Below, piece by piece: positions 9,915 to 18,215 of a stretch of 64,000 bases of DNA (positions are counted from its first letter, which is position 1; every line of letters begins with the position of its first letter). This DNA is from DATBLQ01 sp036555325. Lineage in GTDB: Bacteria > Pseudomonadota > Alphaproteobacteria > Rhizobiales > Aestuariivirgaceae. A program made the translations under genes and the position numbers. Under the pieces are notes generated by a model. That model was not told the origin of the DNA and did no database searches. It saw only the letters and a list, made by a program, of their open reading frames with translations. The stretch spans positions 1 to 64,000 of the forward strand of contig DATBLQ010000052.1 of assembly GCA_036555325.1 (NCBI GenBank), in the 5' to 3' direction.

Positions 9915-11174
9915 TTATGTCTGTATCTTGTCAAGACCGTAGGCCGAATGCAGCGCCCTCACCGCGAGCTCGGTGTAAGCTTCATCGATGAGCACGCTGA
10001 TCTTGATTTCTGAGGTGGTTATAGCCTGAATATTGATGCCTTTGTCGGCCAGCGCCTTGAACATGCGGGACGCTATTCCTGCATGGCTTCGCATTCCGAT
10101 CCCCACCACCGATATCTTGGCCACATCCGCCGAAGACGTAAGCTCCTGGAAGCCCACTTTGTCCTTCACTCTTTCCAGCACCTCAAGCGCGCGCCGCAGG
10201 TCCTTGCGCTGCAGCGTAAAGGTGATATTGGCCGTCTCTCCGTCAGCCGATACGTTCTGCACGATCATGTCGACGCTGATGTCCGCCTCAGCCAGCGGGC
10301 CGAAAATGCTGGCCGAGACACCCGGCTTGTCCCTGACCCGGCGGATCGAAACCTTGGCTTCGTCTTTGGAATAGGCGATTCCCGTGACGACTTGCTGCTC
10401 CACGATTTTTTCCTCTTCGCAAACCAATGTGCCGGGACCCGTGCCGTCCGCTCCATTTTGATAGGGCGAATCGGGCGGTTCGAAACTCGAGCGAACCTGC
10501 AGCGGCACGCCATAGACGAGCGCAAGCTCGACCGAACGACTCTGCAGCACTTTGGCGCCCGCCGATGCCATCTCAAGCATCTCTTCATATGTGATGCGGG
10601 GCACTTTGCGCGCCTTCGCCTCGATCCGCGGGTCGGTCGTATACACCCCATCGACATCCGTATAGATGTCGCACCGAGCGCCGATGGCGGCGGCCACCGC
10701 GACCGCACTCGTGTCCGATCCTCCCCGACCGAGCGTCGTAATCCGGCGGTCGGGCCCTACCCCTTGAAAGCCCGCAATGACGGCCACCTGGCCCTGATCC
10801 AGCCGCTTGGCCAGTTCTGTCGCATCGATGTCTTGTATCCGCGCTGCGCCATGCACGCCGTCGGTCTTCACCGGAATTTGCCATCCCTGCCACGACCGCG
10901 CCGGGATGCCCATGTCTTGCAGGATTATCGCCAGGAGGCCCGAAGTGATTTGTTCCCCCGATGCTACGATGGAGTCGTGTTCGCGCGCGTCGTGCACCTG
11001 GGCTGCGTCTCTGGCCCAGCCGATAAGTTGATCCGTCGTACCCGCCATCGCCGAGACGACCACCGCCACCTGATGACCTGCCTTGACTTCGCGTTCGACA
11101 TGCCGAGCGACATTGCGGATTCGCTCCACGTCCTTAACCGAAGTCCCGCCGAATTTCATCACCAAGCGGCTCAT
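9915..11174 (-). CDS. lysC: Aspartate kinase
   Basis: Phosphorylates aspartate, the first step towards lysine, threonine, methionine and diaminopimelate. The 419 residues start at the ATG at 11174 and open with the signature KFGGTS (residues 7-12). They carry the amino-acid kinase fold to about residue 245 and two C-terminal ACT domains for feedback control (HAGIASRMFKALADKGINIQ lies in the second). The length fits a single-function class II aspartokinase. It is divergent from ubiG. Confidence 0.96.
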   Translation of the reverse strand: MSRLVMKFGGTSVKDVERIRNVARHVEREVKAGHQVAVVVSAMAGTTDQLIGWARDAAQVHDAREHDSIVASGEQITSGLLAIILQDMGIPARSWQGWQIPVKTDGVHGAARIQDIDATELAKRLDQGQVAVIAGFQGVGPDRRITTLGRGGSDTSAVAVAAAIGARCDIYTDVDGVYTTDPRIEAKARKVPRITYEEMLEMASAGAKVLQSRSVELALVYGVPLQVRSSFEPPDSPYQNGADGTGPGTLVCEEEKIVEQQVVTGIAYSKDEAKVSIRRVRDKPGVSASIFGPLAEADISVDMIVQNVSADGETANITFTLQRKDLRRALEVLERVKDKVGFQELTSSADVAKISVVGIGMRSHAGIASRMFKALADKGINIQAITTSEIKISVLIDEAYTELAVRALHSAYGLDKIQT

Positions 11175-11321
11175 GGCAACCCAGCCTGCGGCAGGCCAAA
11201 AGCCTGGAGAGTGGCCCGAAGAACCTGCATAATGTGATCTCAAATGGAACGCGCCCCCTTTAGGGCGCAAGCGTACTCATAATAGCCGACTCGCGGCGAT
11301 GCAATATTGAACCCGGGGAAA

Positions 11322-12092
11322 ATGGTAAAGGCAACTCACCCTGTTTACACTTTTTCCCCAAGCGTAGAACCGGCTGAAATCGAAAAGTTTTCCGCCCTGG
11401 CCGCCGATTGGTGGAATCCACAAGGAAAATTCGCCGTCCTTCACAAGTTCAATCCCCTCCGCTTGGCCTATATTCGCGAACAGGTTACCGCCCGCTTTGC
11501 CCGCGATCCATTTGCGCGCCAGCCTTACGCCGGGCTTAAGTTTCTCGACGTCGGCTGTGGCGGCGGACTTCTCTCCGAGCCCGCTGCGCGCCTGGGAGCC
11601 GAGGTCACTGCGATTGATCCTTCAGAACGAAACATCAAGACCGCCATGGTCCATGCCCAGGAACAGGCCCTTTCTATCGATTACCGGGTCGCCACAGTTG
11701 AAACGCTCGCCGCCGAGGGGCGAACGTTCGACGTGATACTGAACATGGAGGTCATCGAGCATGTGAATGAACCAGGAAAATTTGTGCGCGCCTGCGCATC
11801 GATGTTGCGACCCGAGGGATTGATGTTCCTGGCAACCATCAATCGCACGTTCAAATCCTTCGCATTGGCTATCATCGGCGCCGAGTATGTGCTCGGGTGG
11901 CTGCCGAAAGGTACCCATCAATGGGAAAAATTCATCACACCCGAGGAACTCTTGGCCGGGCTTGAAGCGGCCGGATTGAAACCGCTCGAGACCACCGGGG
12001 TCGTCTACAATCCCTTCAGCGGAGCCTGGCAGAAGTCGCGCGATACTGATGTCAACTATCTGATCCTGGCCGTCCGGCCGAAGGATACATAG
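11322..12092 (+). CDS. ubiG: Ubiquinone biosynthesis O-methyltransferase UbiG
   Basis: Carries out both O-methylations of ubiquinone synthesis. The 256 residues begin MVKATHPVYTF; an in-frame TTG 15 bases upstream is possible but the ATG after GGGGAA is preferred. UbiG hallmarks are the early FSALAADWWNPQGKF block, the SAM motif LDVGCGGGLLSEP and the DVILNMEVIEHV motif. It is transcribed away from lysC, with the two stop codons of ubiG and the DUF1178 gene only about five bases apart. Confidence 0.95.
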   Translation: MVKATHPVYTFSPSVEPAEIEKFSALAADWWNPQGKFAVLHKFNPLRLAYIREQVTARFARDPFARQPYAGLKFLDVGCGGGLLSEPAARLGAEVTAIDPSERNIKTAMVHAQEQALSIDYRVATVETLAAEGRTFDVILNMEVIEHVNEPGKFVRACASMLRPEGLMFLATINRTFKSFALAIIGAEYVLGWLPKGTHQWEKFITPEELLAGLEAAGLKPLETTGVVYNPFSGAWQKSRDTDVNYLILAVRPKDT

Positions 12093-12097
12093 CAAGT

Positions 12098-12541
12098 CTA
12101 GTTGCGGTCTTCGGGCAATACTGGGAGCGGCTGCACCTCGATCCCTTCCTCGATGAGCGAGCGCGCTTCCTCTGCCGTGGCTTCCCCATAAATTCCCCGC
12201 TCTTCAGTTTCCTTGTAGTGAATTCGCCTCGCCTCGTCGGCAAATTGGTCGCCCACATAGTCGGCATGGCTTTCTACATGCTGTCTGAGTTCGCGCATTT
12301 TTTCGATCAACGACTTGGCTCTGGGATCGGCACCAGCAGAGAAGACTTGCTTTCGTCCTTCGTCTTTTTTGTTGGACTTGCGCGGAATGCCGGGCTTCAT
12401 GACCTGCTTGTCGACCTCATGCGTTCCGCATGAAGGACACCTCACGACCTCCTTTTGGCGCTGCTCGTCATAGGCCGCGCTGTTCTGGAACCAGCCGTCG
12501 AAAACGTGCCCCGCCTTGCACTTGAGATCATAATGGATCAT
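12098..12541 (-). CDS. DUF1178 family protein
   Basis: A 147-residue protein of unknown function found across alphaproteobacteria. The N-terminus (MIHYDLKCKAGHVFDGWF) with C8 and the later CPSC pair (residues about 35-38) suggests a small zinc ribbon. The remainder is charged and helical, including KSLIEKMRELRQHVESH. It overlaps the upstream nitrilase gene by 14 bases, so the two are likely cotranscribed. Confidence 0.88.
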   Translation of the reverse strand: MIHYDLKCKAGHVFDGWFQNSAAYDEQRQKEVVRCPSCGTHEVDKQVMKPGIPRKSNKKDEGRKQVFSAGADPRAKSLIEKMRELRQHVESHADYVGDQFADEARRIHYKETEERGIYGEATAEEARSLIEEGIEVQPLPVLPEDRN

Positions 12542-13400
12542 GGCTCTTCATTACTTGACTGCGGGCAACCTGCACAAGCTCCCAACTTGTATCATGACTC
12601 AACGCTGGAAGTCTGCTCCGCGCTTCAGCCGCGCGTTTTGGTTCAATCGTAACCACTGCAATTCCCTCCTCGGTCCCGGCATCGGCAAGGATCTCGCCCC
12701 ATGGGCCTACAACAAGGCTGTGGCCGTAAGTCTGCCGCCCGCCTTCATGTTGTCCGCTCTGCGCCGGGGCCGCTATGAAAACAGCATTTTCAATGGCCCG
12801 CGCCTGCAAAAGCAAGTGCCAGTGAGCCTCGCCCGTAGGTTGGGTAAATGCCGAGGGCACGGAGATAATATATGCGCCCGCCTGGGCTAACGATCGGTAA
12901 AGGTGCGCAAACCTCACATCGTAACAGATCGTCATTCCGATCCTTCCCCAGGAAATATCAGCAACGACTGCTTTGCTCCCAGCCCTATAGCTGTCCGATT
13001 CCCGGAATTTCAGACCGTCCCCCAGCGTTACGTCGAACATGTGGATCTTGTCGTATCGCGCTGCGATCTTGCCGTCGGGCGCAAACAAGAGCGAACGATT
13101 GACCAACGCTTCGGCCTCAGACTTTAAGGCCACGGAGCCGATCAACAGGTAAATTGAAAGCTCGCTGGCGAGTTCACCGAACAAGCGAGGTGCTGGATCT
13201 TCATCCTCCCGCTTGACGGAAGCCACAACCCTCTCGCGCTCGGCGAGAATATTCGTCATTTCGGGGGTTGCGATAAATCGCGCTCCGGCCGCGTGAGCGG
13301 CACGAATGAGCGATGACGCACGCTTGATATTTTGCTCGACCTTGCAACCGGAGCACATTTGGACGAGGCCGAGACATAGAGCTTCAGTCGACCGTCTCAT
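12528..13400 (-). CDS. Nitrilase-superfamily carbon-nitrogen hydrolase
   Basis: A 290-residue amidase of the Nit1/omega-amidase type. The Glu-Lys-Cys triad is visible: Glu in ATPEMTNIL, Lys in YDKIHMFD, and Cys in GMTICYDVRFAHLY. Relatives hydrolyse deaminated glutathione or alpha-ketoglutaramate; which applies here is not decidable. In many relatives a glutaredoxin gene (grxC) stands between this gene and comF; here only about 60 bases separate them and no glutaredoxin is present. Confidence 0.9.
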   Translation of the reverse strand: MRRSTEALCLGLVQMCSGCKVEQNIKRASSLIRAAHAAGARFIATPEMTNILAERERVVASVKREDEDPAPRLFGELASELSIYLLIGSVALKSEAEALVNRSLLFAPDGKIAARYDKIHMFDVTLGDGLKFRESDSYRAGSKAVVADISWGRIGMTICYDVRFAHLYRSLAQAGAYIISVPSAFTQPTGEAHWHLLLQARAIENAVFIAAPAQSGQHEGGRQTYGHSLVVGPWGEILADAGTEEGIAVVTIEPKRAAEARSRLPALSHDTSWELVQVARSQVMKSHDPL

Positions 13401-13462
13401 TGCAAGTTAGGTAACAGGACCGTGAGCTCGTGGCACCGTACGCTCTCCACGTCACCGCTAGC

Positions 13463-14218
13463 TCAAATATGGTCCTGGCCTGGCAAGAGCACAAGTGCGA
13501 ACACCACGACATCGACCTGTCTCGCACCCGCCTTAAGCAATGCCTCGGCCGCCGCGCCGGCCGTGGCCCCTGTTGTAACCACATCGTCGATTAGGGCTAC
13601 GCGTTTGCCGGCAATCGCCATGTGCGCCGCCCCGGCAACGGCGAAAGCACCCCGCATATTTTCCTGCCGCTCTTTCTGATTGAGTCCCACCTGGCTCGGC
13701 GTGGGACGGCCGCGGATCAGACCCTGCGCCAGGGGCTGCTTCCCGCACAGCCGACCGAGTGTCAGCGCGAGCAGTGCGGCCTGATTAAATCGCCGTCGCC
13801 ACAGTCTCAGCCAGTGCAGCGGCACGGGAATTAAGGCATCGGATTGCATCAAAGTATCCTTTGCCGCCCTGTGCATCAGTCCGGCCATGAATCGAGCCGC
13901 CTCAAGCCGATCATGATATTTCAATGCATGAACAAGGTGCGAAGCTCGATCGTTGAGGGCCACCGCAGCCGTGAGCGTCGTCCAAGGGGGAGGCGTTGCG
14001 ATCGCCCTGGCCGAGAGGACGTCCGGCCCTGCGTCAAAAGCAAAAGGTTCCCCCCAAACCGGACAATGGGGATCTTCGATAAAGGCAAGCTGTGACCAGC
14101 AGGCCCCACACAGTGATCGAGGCTGGGCTGTTCTGGCTCCGCAGCTAAGACACATGGGCGGCATGATAACGTCGACTGCCGCACCCAGGAATCGCCGTCC
14201 GACTTGCAGTGCCTTCAT
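13463..14218 (-). CDS. comF: ComF family phosphoribosyltransferase-like protein
   Basis: A 251-residue member of the ComF family, whose role outside competence is unclear. The C-terminal half is a type I phosphoribosyltransferase fold with the PRPP-binding VALIDDVVTTGATAGAA and the ComF block GLNQKERQENMRGAF. The N-terminus has a zinc-finger-like pair CLSC and CGAC; a third site reads CPVWG where a second Cys is usual. The ATG at 14218 is preferred, but an in-frame TTG at 14263 would add 15 residues. It is divergent from the methyltransferase gene. Confidence 0.87.
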   Translation of the reverse strand: MKALQVGRRFLGAAVDVIMPPMCLSCGARTAQPRSLCGACWSQLAFIEDPHCPVWGEPFAFDAGPDVLSARAIATPPPWTTLTAAVALNDRASHLVHALKYHDRLEAARFMAGLMHRAAKDTLMQSDALIPVPLHWLRLWRRRFNQAALLALTLGRLCGKQPLAQGLIRGRPTPSQVGLNQKERQENMRGAFAVAGAAHMAIAGKRVALIDDVVTTGATAGAAAEALLKAGARQVDVVVFALVLLPGQDHI

Positions 14219-14290
14219 TGGATCCCGCACAGCATCGTGCGACGAAGATTGATCTTGGCGCAACCTGCGCCATAGGGCTCAAATGGCACC

Positions 14291-15163
14291 ATGGCGTTTC
14301 CACCTGCCATTTTCGATCGAAAACTGCTGCGCTGGCGCCGGCTCAGAACGCGCTCCGGAGCCCGCTTTCTGAACGATCTGATCGCCGCGGAGCTTGCCGA
14401 GCGCTTGGCTGTCATCAATCGCCCTCTTCGCACCATCCTCCTCACTGGTCCAGCCTCCGTTCCCCTGAAAGCGAAGTTGATGCAGGCACGTCCCGATTCG
14501 AAAATCATTCTCGGCGATATCCTTCCCTCCCCCGGTGTCGACTTCGTTTTCGACGACGAGACCCCTCCCCTTGCAGCGAACACGCTCGAGGCATTTGTTT
14601 ACGCTTTGGGCTTGGAAAGCGTAAACGACGTCCCGGGGGTATTTGCCCAAATCAGGCAGACTCTCAAGCCCGACGGTGTTTTCCTGGCCTCGGTGCTTGG
14701 CGGGGAAACGCTGAGCGAATTGCGTCAGGCTTGGCTCGAGGCGGAAACGGAAGTGATCGGCGGAGCAACTCCCCGCGTGGCTCCCTTTGTTCAAGTACGC
14801 GAATGGGGGGCCTTGCTTCAGCGCGCCGGCTTCGCCTTGCCGGTGGTGGATGCGGATCGCCACACGGTTCGCTATTCGGGCGTAATCCAACTGATGCACG
14901 ACCTGCGTGCCCTCGGTTTGACGAACGTCATGTCCGAACGATCGAGGATCCCGCTGTCACGACGATTGCTTGAGCGTGTTTCCCAGTGTTACCTCGACCG
15001 CTATGCTGCGCCCGATGGCCGAATTCCTGCAACGTTCGAAATCATCCATCTCAGCGGATGGTCTCCCCATGAAAGCCAGCCCAAACCTTTGCGGCCGGGG
15101 AGCGCAAAACTGCGGCTGGCCGAGGCCTTGGGTGTAGACGAGAAAAAACTCAAGCGCGAATAG
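14291..15163 (+). CDS. SAM-dependent methyltransferase-like protein (NDUFAF5/BioC type)
   Basis: A 290-residue protein with the opening IFDRKLLRWRRLR, typical of the alphaproteobacterial relatives of the mitochondrial complex I assembly factor NDUFAF5. The methyltransferase core is degenerate at the SAM-binding glycine loop (TILLTGPASVP). The later blocks, including a Lys-Pro-Asp-Gly turn and SGWSPHESQPKPLRPGSAK, are conserved in the group. Whether it modifies NuoS-like Arg or another target is unknown. It converges with mutT. Confidence 0.82.
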   Translation: MAFPPAIFDRKLLRWRRLRTRSGARFLNDLIAAELAERLAVINRPLRTILLTGPASVPLKAKLMQARPDSKIILGDILPSPGVDFVFDDETPPLAANTLEAFVYALGLESVNDVPGVFAQIRQTLKPDGVFLASVLGGETLSELRQAWLEAETEVIGGATPRVAPFVQVREWGALLQRAGFALPVVDADRHTVRYSGVIQLMHDLRALGLTNVMSERSRIPLSRRLLERVSQCYLDRYAAPDGRIPATFEIIHLSGWSPHESQPKPLRPGSAKLRLAEALGVDEKKLKRE

Positions 15164-15178
15164 CAGTGCAATAGCCGC

Positions 15179-15586
15179 TCACAGCATGTCGAGCAGATGG
15201 GGAATGAGCGGTTCATCGGCTGGGGGCATCGGGTAATCTCTGAGGCGTTGCGGTTTCACCCACTTCAGATCCTGGGCCTCTTTTGCTGTCACCGTTCCCT
15301 CCCAGCGCCGGCACACATAGAGCGGCATCAGCAGATTGAAATCCTCATACTCATGGCTGGCGAAGCTCAAGGGTGCGAGGCACGCCTCCGTGACATCGAT
15401 GTTGAGCTCCTCCTTGAGTTCTCGGATGAGCGCGGTCTCCAGCCGTTCCCCGCTATTCACCTTGCCGCCCGGAAACTCCCACAGCCCGCCCATCTCTTTG
15501 TGGTGGGGTCGTTTGGCGATCAGCACTCGCCCGTCGGCATCGATGAGCGCGCAGGCAGCGACGATTAGGAGGGGTTTCTCGCTCAT
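15179..15586 (-). CDS. mutT: Nudix pyrophosphohydrolase, MutT type
   Basis: Hydrolyses nucleoside triphosphates, typically oxidised dGTP, to monophosphates. The 135 residues start at 15586 (MSEKPLLIVAACALID). The Nudix box is complete: GGKVNSGERLETALIREL followed by KEELN. It lies 25 bases downstream of argJ on the same strand, the arrangement common in rhizobial genomes. Confidence 0.92.
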   Translation of the reverse strand: MSEKPLLIVAACALIDADGRVLIAKRPHHKEMGGLWEFPGGKVNSGERLETALIRELKEELNIDVTEACLAPLSFASHEYEDFNLLMPLYVCRRWEGTVTAKEAQDLKWVKPQRLRDYPMPPADEPLIPHLLDML

Positions 15587-15611
15587 TGGCCTTGAGCGAT
15601 CCCCGGGGACG

Positions 15612-16850
15612 CTAGGTCCTGTAGGAGCCATTTATGTCGATGTAGCGATGGGTGAGATCGGTGCTCCATACGGTGGCCTTCTCATGTCCAACGCCTGCGT
15701 CAACCTTGATGTGGATGTATCGTCCCTTCATGTGCGCAACGACCTGGTCTTCGCGATACTCAGGATCCCGGGCCCCGTTGTTGGCGACCCTGGTCTCGCC
15801 AAGCCAAATCTTCAACCTGTCGCGATTGGCCCTTGCCCCGGATTTGCCGACGGCCATGACTACGCGTCCCCAATTCGCATCTTCGCCTGCGATCGCAGTC
15901 TTGACCAGGGGCGAATTGGCGATGCTCATGCCGATCATTCGTGCCTCCGCTCCCGTGGCCGCGCCGACGACAGTGACGGTAATCAACTTCTCCGCTCCCT
16001 CTCCATCTTTCACGACCAGCAGAGCCAGCTCCTTTGCCGCATTGCCCAGAGCCTCTTTGAATCCTCGAAGTCTCGGGTCGTGTTGCGACCTAAGGCCAGC
16101 GGGGGCCGGACCGGCTTGGCCGGTCGCCGCCAACAGCACCGTATCCGACGTCGATGTATCCCCATCGACAGTAATGCAGTTGAACGTTTCCGCCGTTGCA
16201 TCCTTTAGAAGGGGTTGCAGCAATCTGGCTGGAACATCGGCATCCGTGAACATGAAGGCGAGCATTGTCGCCATGTCCGGCGCAATCATGCCCGATCCCT
16301 TGGCAAAGCCGTTGATCGTGACCGTCTTGCCTCCATATCGGCTCTGCACACTTACCATTTTCGCAAACGTATCGGTTGTCAGGATGGCCTCGGCTGCCTC
16401 GTTCCACCTGTCGGGCCTTGCATTGGCAACGAGCTGCGGTACCACCTTCACTATGGGGCCTGGATCAAGTGGTTCCCCGATAACCCCGGTCGATGCAACG
16501 TAAACTTCCGATGCTTTGCTTTCGATCGCCTTCGCAACGGCTCCAGCAACCGCTTTCACGCTCGCGATGCCGGCCTTGCCGGTAAATGCATTGGAGTTTC
16601 CGGCATTGGCAATGATGGCTCGGGCGGGGCTTTTGCCGATGTTTTGGGCGCACCATTCAACAGGTGCGGAGCGCGTCAGCGAACGGGTGAACACTCCCGC
16701 GATTGCTGTCCCAGGGTCAAGCAACGCAAGCATCACGTCCGGCCGGCCACGATAACGGATTTGAGCTTCCGCCGCCGCCAGCCGTACACCCCTGATTGCT
16801 GGCAGTTCCGGACGTTGCGATGGCGCAAACGGCGAAATCTTTCCCGCCAT
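15612..16850 (-). CDS. argJ: Glutamate N-acetyltransferase / amino-acid acetyltransferase ArgJ
   Basis: Recycles the acetyl group between N-acetylornithine and glutamate in arginine synthesis. The 412-residue precursor self-cleaves at the ATML motif, here in MIAPDMATMLAFM, leaving Thr as nucleophile. The block NCITVDGDTSTSDT further confirms the family. The ATG at 16850 (MAGKISPFAPSQRPELP) is chosen over an upstream open extension. The parvulin gene upstream ends 31 bases away and may be cotranscribed. Confidence 0.95.
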   Translation of the reverse strand: MAGKISPFAPSQRPELPAIRGVRLAAAEAQIRYRGRPDVMLALLDPGTAIAGVFTRSLTRSAPVEWCAQNIGKSPARAIIANAGNSNAFTGKAGIASVKAVAGAVAKAIESKASEVYVASTGVIGEPLDPGPIVKVVPQLVANARPDRWNEAAEAILTTDTFAKMVSVQSRYGGKTVTINGFAKGSGMIAPDMATMLAFMFTDADVPARLLQPLLKDATAETFNCITVDGDTSTSDTVLLAATGQAGPAPAGLRSQHDPRLRGFKEALGNAAKELALLVVKDGEGAEKLITVTVVGAATGAEARMIGMSIANSPLVKTAIAGEDANWGRVVMAVGKSGARANRDRLKIWLGETRVANNGARDPEYREDQVVAHMKGRYIHIKVDAGVGHEKATVWSTDLTHRYIDINGSYRT

Positions 16851-16881
16851 CAGCCACTGTTCCCCGATTGGCTTTGAAAGT

Positions 16882-17814
16882 CTATTGTTGGGTTTGCAGG
16901 TCCTGCTTGCCGCCCGTCGTGGTCTCCCCACTCCCCTGGCTTGCACCCGACTGCTGCTTCTTCTTCATCTCTTCGAGCTTTTTCTCTCCGATTTCCTGCA
17001 GCTTCTTCAGGTCAGGATCGACAACATCGATCTTGGCTTGCTTGCGCAGTTCAGTGACGACCTCCTGGACTTTCTTGCGCATTAACACCGCTTTGATGCC
17101 GGCTTTGACCTGGTCGAAGGGTTGCGCCCCACCCTGCTTGCGGTCTTCCAGCTTGATGACATGCCAGCCGTAGTCCGTTTTGACCGGAGCGGAAATTTCG
17201 CCGATTTTCAATGCGAAGGCCGCCTTGGAAAACTCCGGCACCATTTCTTCAGCCGAAAAATACCCCAGGTCTCCCCCATAGTCCTTCGAACCGTCCACGC
17301 TGACCTGCTTGGCGATGTCCTCAAATTTCTCGCCCTTGTTCAACCTGCCGAGCACGTCCTTGGCCTCTTTCTCCGTTTGCACGAGTATGTGGCGCGCCCG
17401 TACTCGCTCGGATATCTTGACCTTCGAGGCCTCCTTTTCATAGGCGGCTTTAACTTCCTCATCGGTGACGGTGGGTTTGATGGCCGAGTTGAAATAAGCG
17501 TCCCGCAAGGCCTTTGCTTGATAAAATGCAAGCCTCTGCTTGTATTCATCCGTGTCGGCCACGCCCTGCTTCACCGCTGCCTGTGCCAGAAGATGGCGCT
17601 CGACCAGGTATTCGATCAGAAAAGGATAGCGAAGCTTGGCCGGCAGGTCGCCAAGCTGCAGCGCGATGTCCTCGGCGGCGATCTCGACTTCCGATGTCTT
17701 GATCTCGTGGCCGTTGATGACGACGATAACCTTGTCCTCGGCCTGTGCCGGCGCCCCTGATGAGGCCAAGGCCAGTGCCGAAACCGCGAACGCCAAAATT
17801 GCCAGTGTCTTCAT
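16882..17814 (-). CDS. Periplasmic parvulin-type peptidyl-prolyl isomerase
   Basis: A 310-residue PpiC/SurA-type foldase. From the ATG at 17814 it has a signal peptide (MKTLAILAFAVSALAL...) with likely cleavage after AQA near residue 24. An N-terminal SurA-like helical region is followed by a PpiC domain (about residues 135-230), containing RARHILVQTEKEAKDV and GGDLGYFSAEEMVPEF. The C-terminus is a Gln/Lys/Gly-rich tail. It probably helps outer-membrane or secreted proteins fold. It is divergent from secA, which supports a secretion theme. Confidence 0.9.
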   Translation of the reverse strand: MKTLAILAFAVSALALASSGAPAQAEDKVIVVINGHEIKTSEVEIAAEDIALQLGDLPAKLRYPFLIEYLVERHLLAQAAVKQGVADTDEYKQRLAFYQAKALRDAYFNSAIKPTVTDEEVKAAYEKEASKVKISERVRARHILVQTEKEAKDVLGRLNKGEKFEDIAKQVSVDGSKDYGGDLGYFSAEEMVPEFSKAAFALKIGEISAPVKTDYGWHVIKLEDRKQGGAQPFDQVKAGIKAVLMRKKVQEVVTELRKQAKIDVVDPDLKKLQEIGEKKLEEMKKKQQSGASQGSGETTTGGKQDLQTQQ

Positions 17815-18215
17815 CGATTTCACCTTGCCGAACCGATTGACCGCCATCGCCCTGCCCCTAGACCAAGCTTGTTGCCGCTGAATTCCGGCAACAATATGCT
17901 AGCCGCCGCGCCAAGATACATTGGGGGCTGGACGGGCCCTTCCCTTGGCCGCGGCACAATGGTCGCATTGTCACCTCGTTTCAAGCCCCCTGTTTGGCCG
18001 CGCCCTGCACAAGTTGACGCAGCTACGCCATTGAAATAGCAGGCCTTGAGCCCCAATTGAGCGAAGGCCGTTCGCTCACTTCGGCGGCCCACTGTTGCCC
18101 AAGTGCACCGATTGCTCCTGAAGCGTGAGTTGACTACAAGTCTCGAAAGGGCAATGGGAAGCGTTTTGATCGCTAGCCGGCTCAAGTCATGGCCCGGCGG
18201 AAGGAAAATTTTGAA
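17815..18215. other. Divergent intergenic region between parvulin and secA
   Basis: About 400 bases that must carry the promoters of both divergent genes. No convincing -35/-10 pair, leader hairpin or SecM-like open frame was found, although a TTGACT occurs near 18131. Short open frames here show no family resemblance. Confidence 0.4.

Noticed and set aside
10083..11237. A 384-codon frame antisense to lysC
   Set aside because: Arg/His/Asp-rich shadow of a clear aspartate kinase gene, with no motif of its own.
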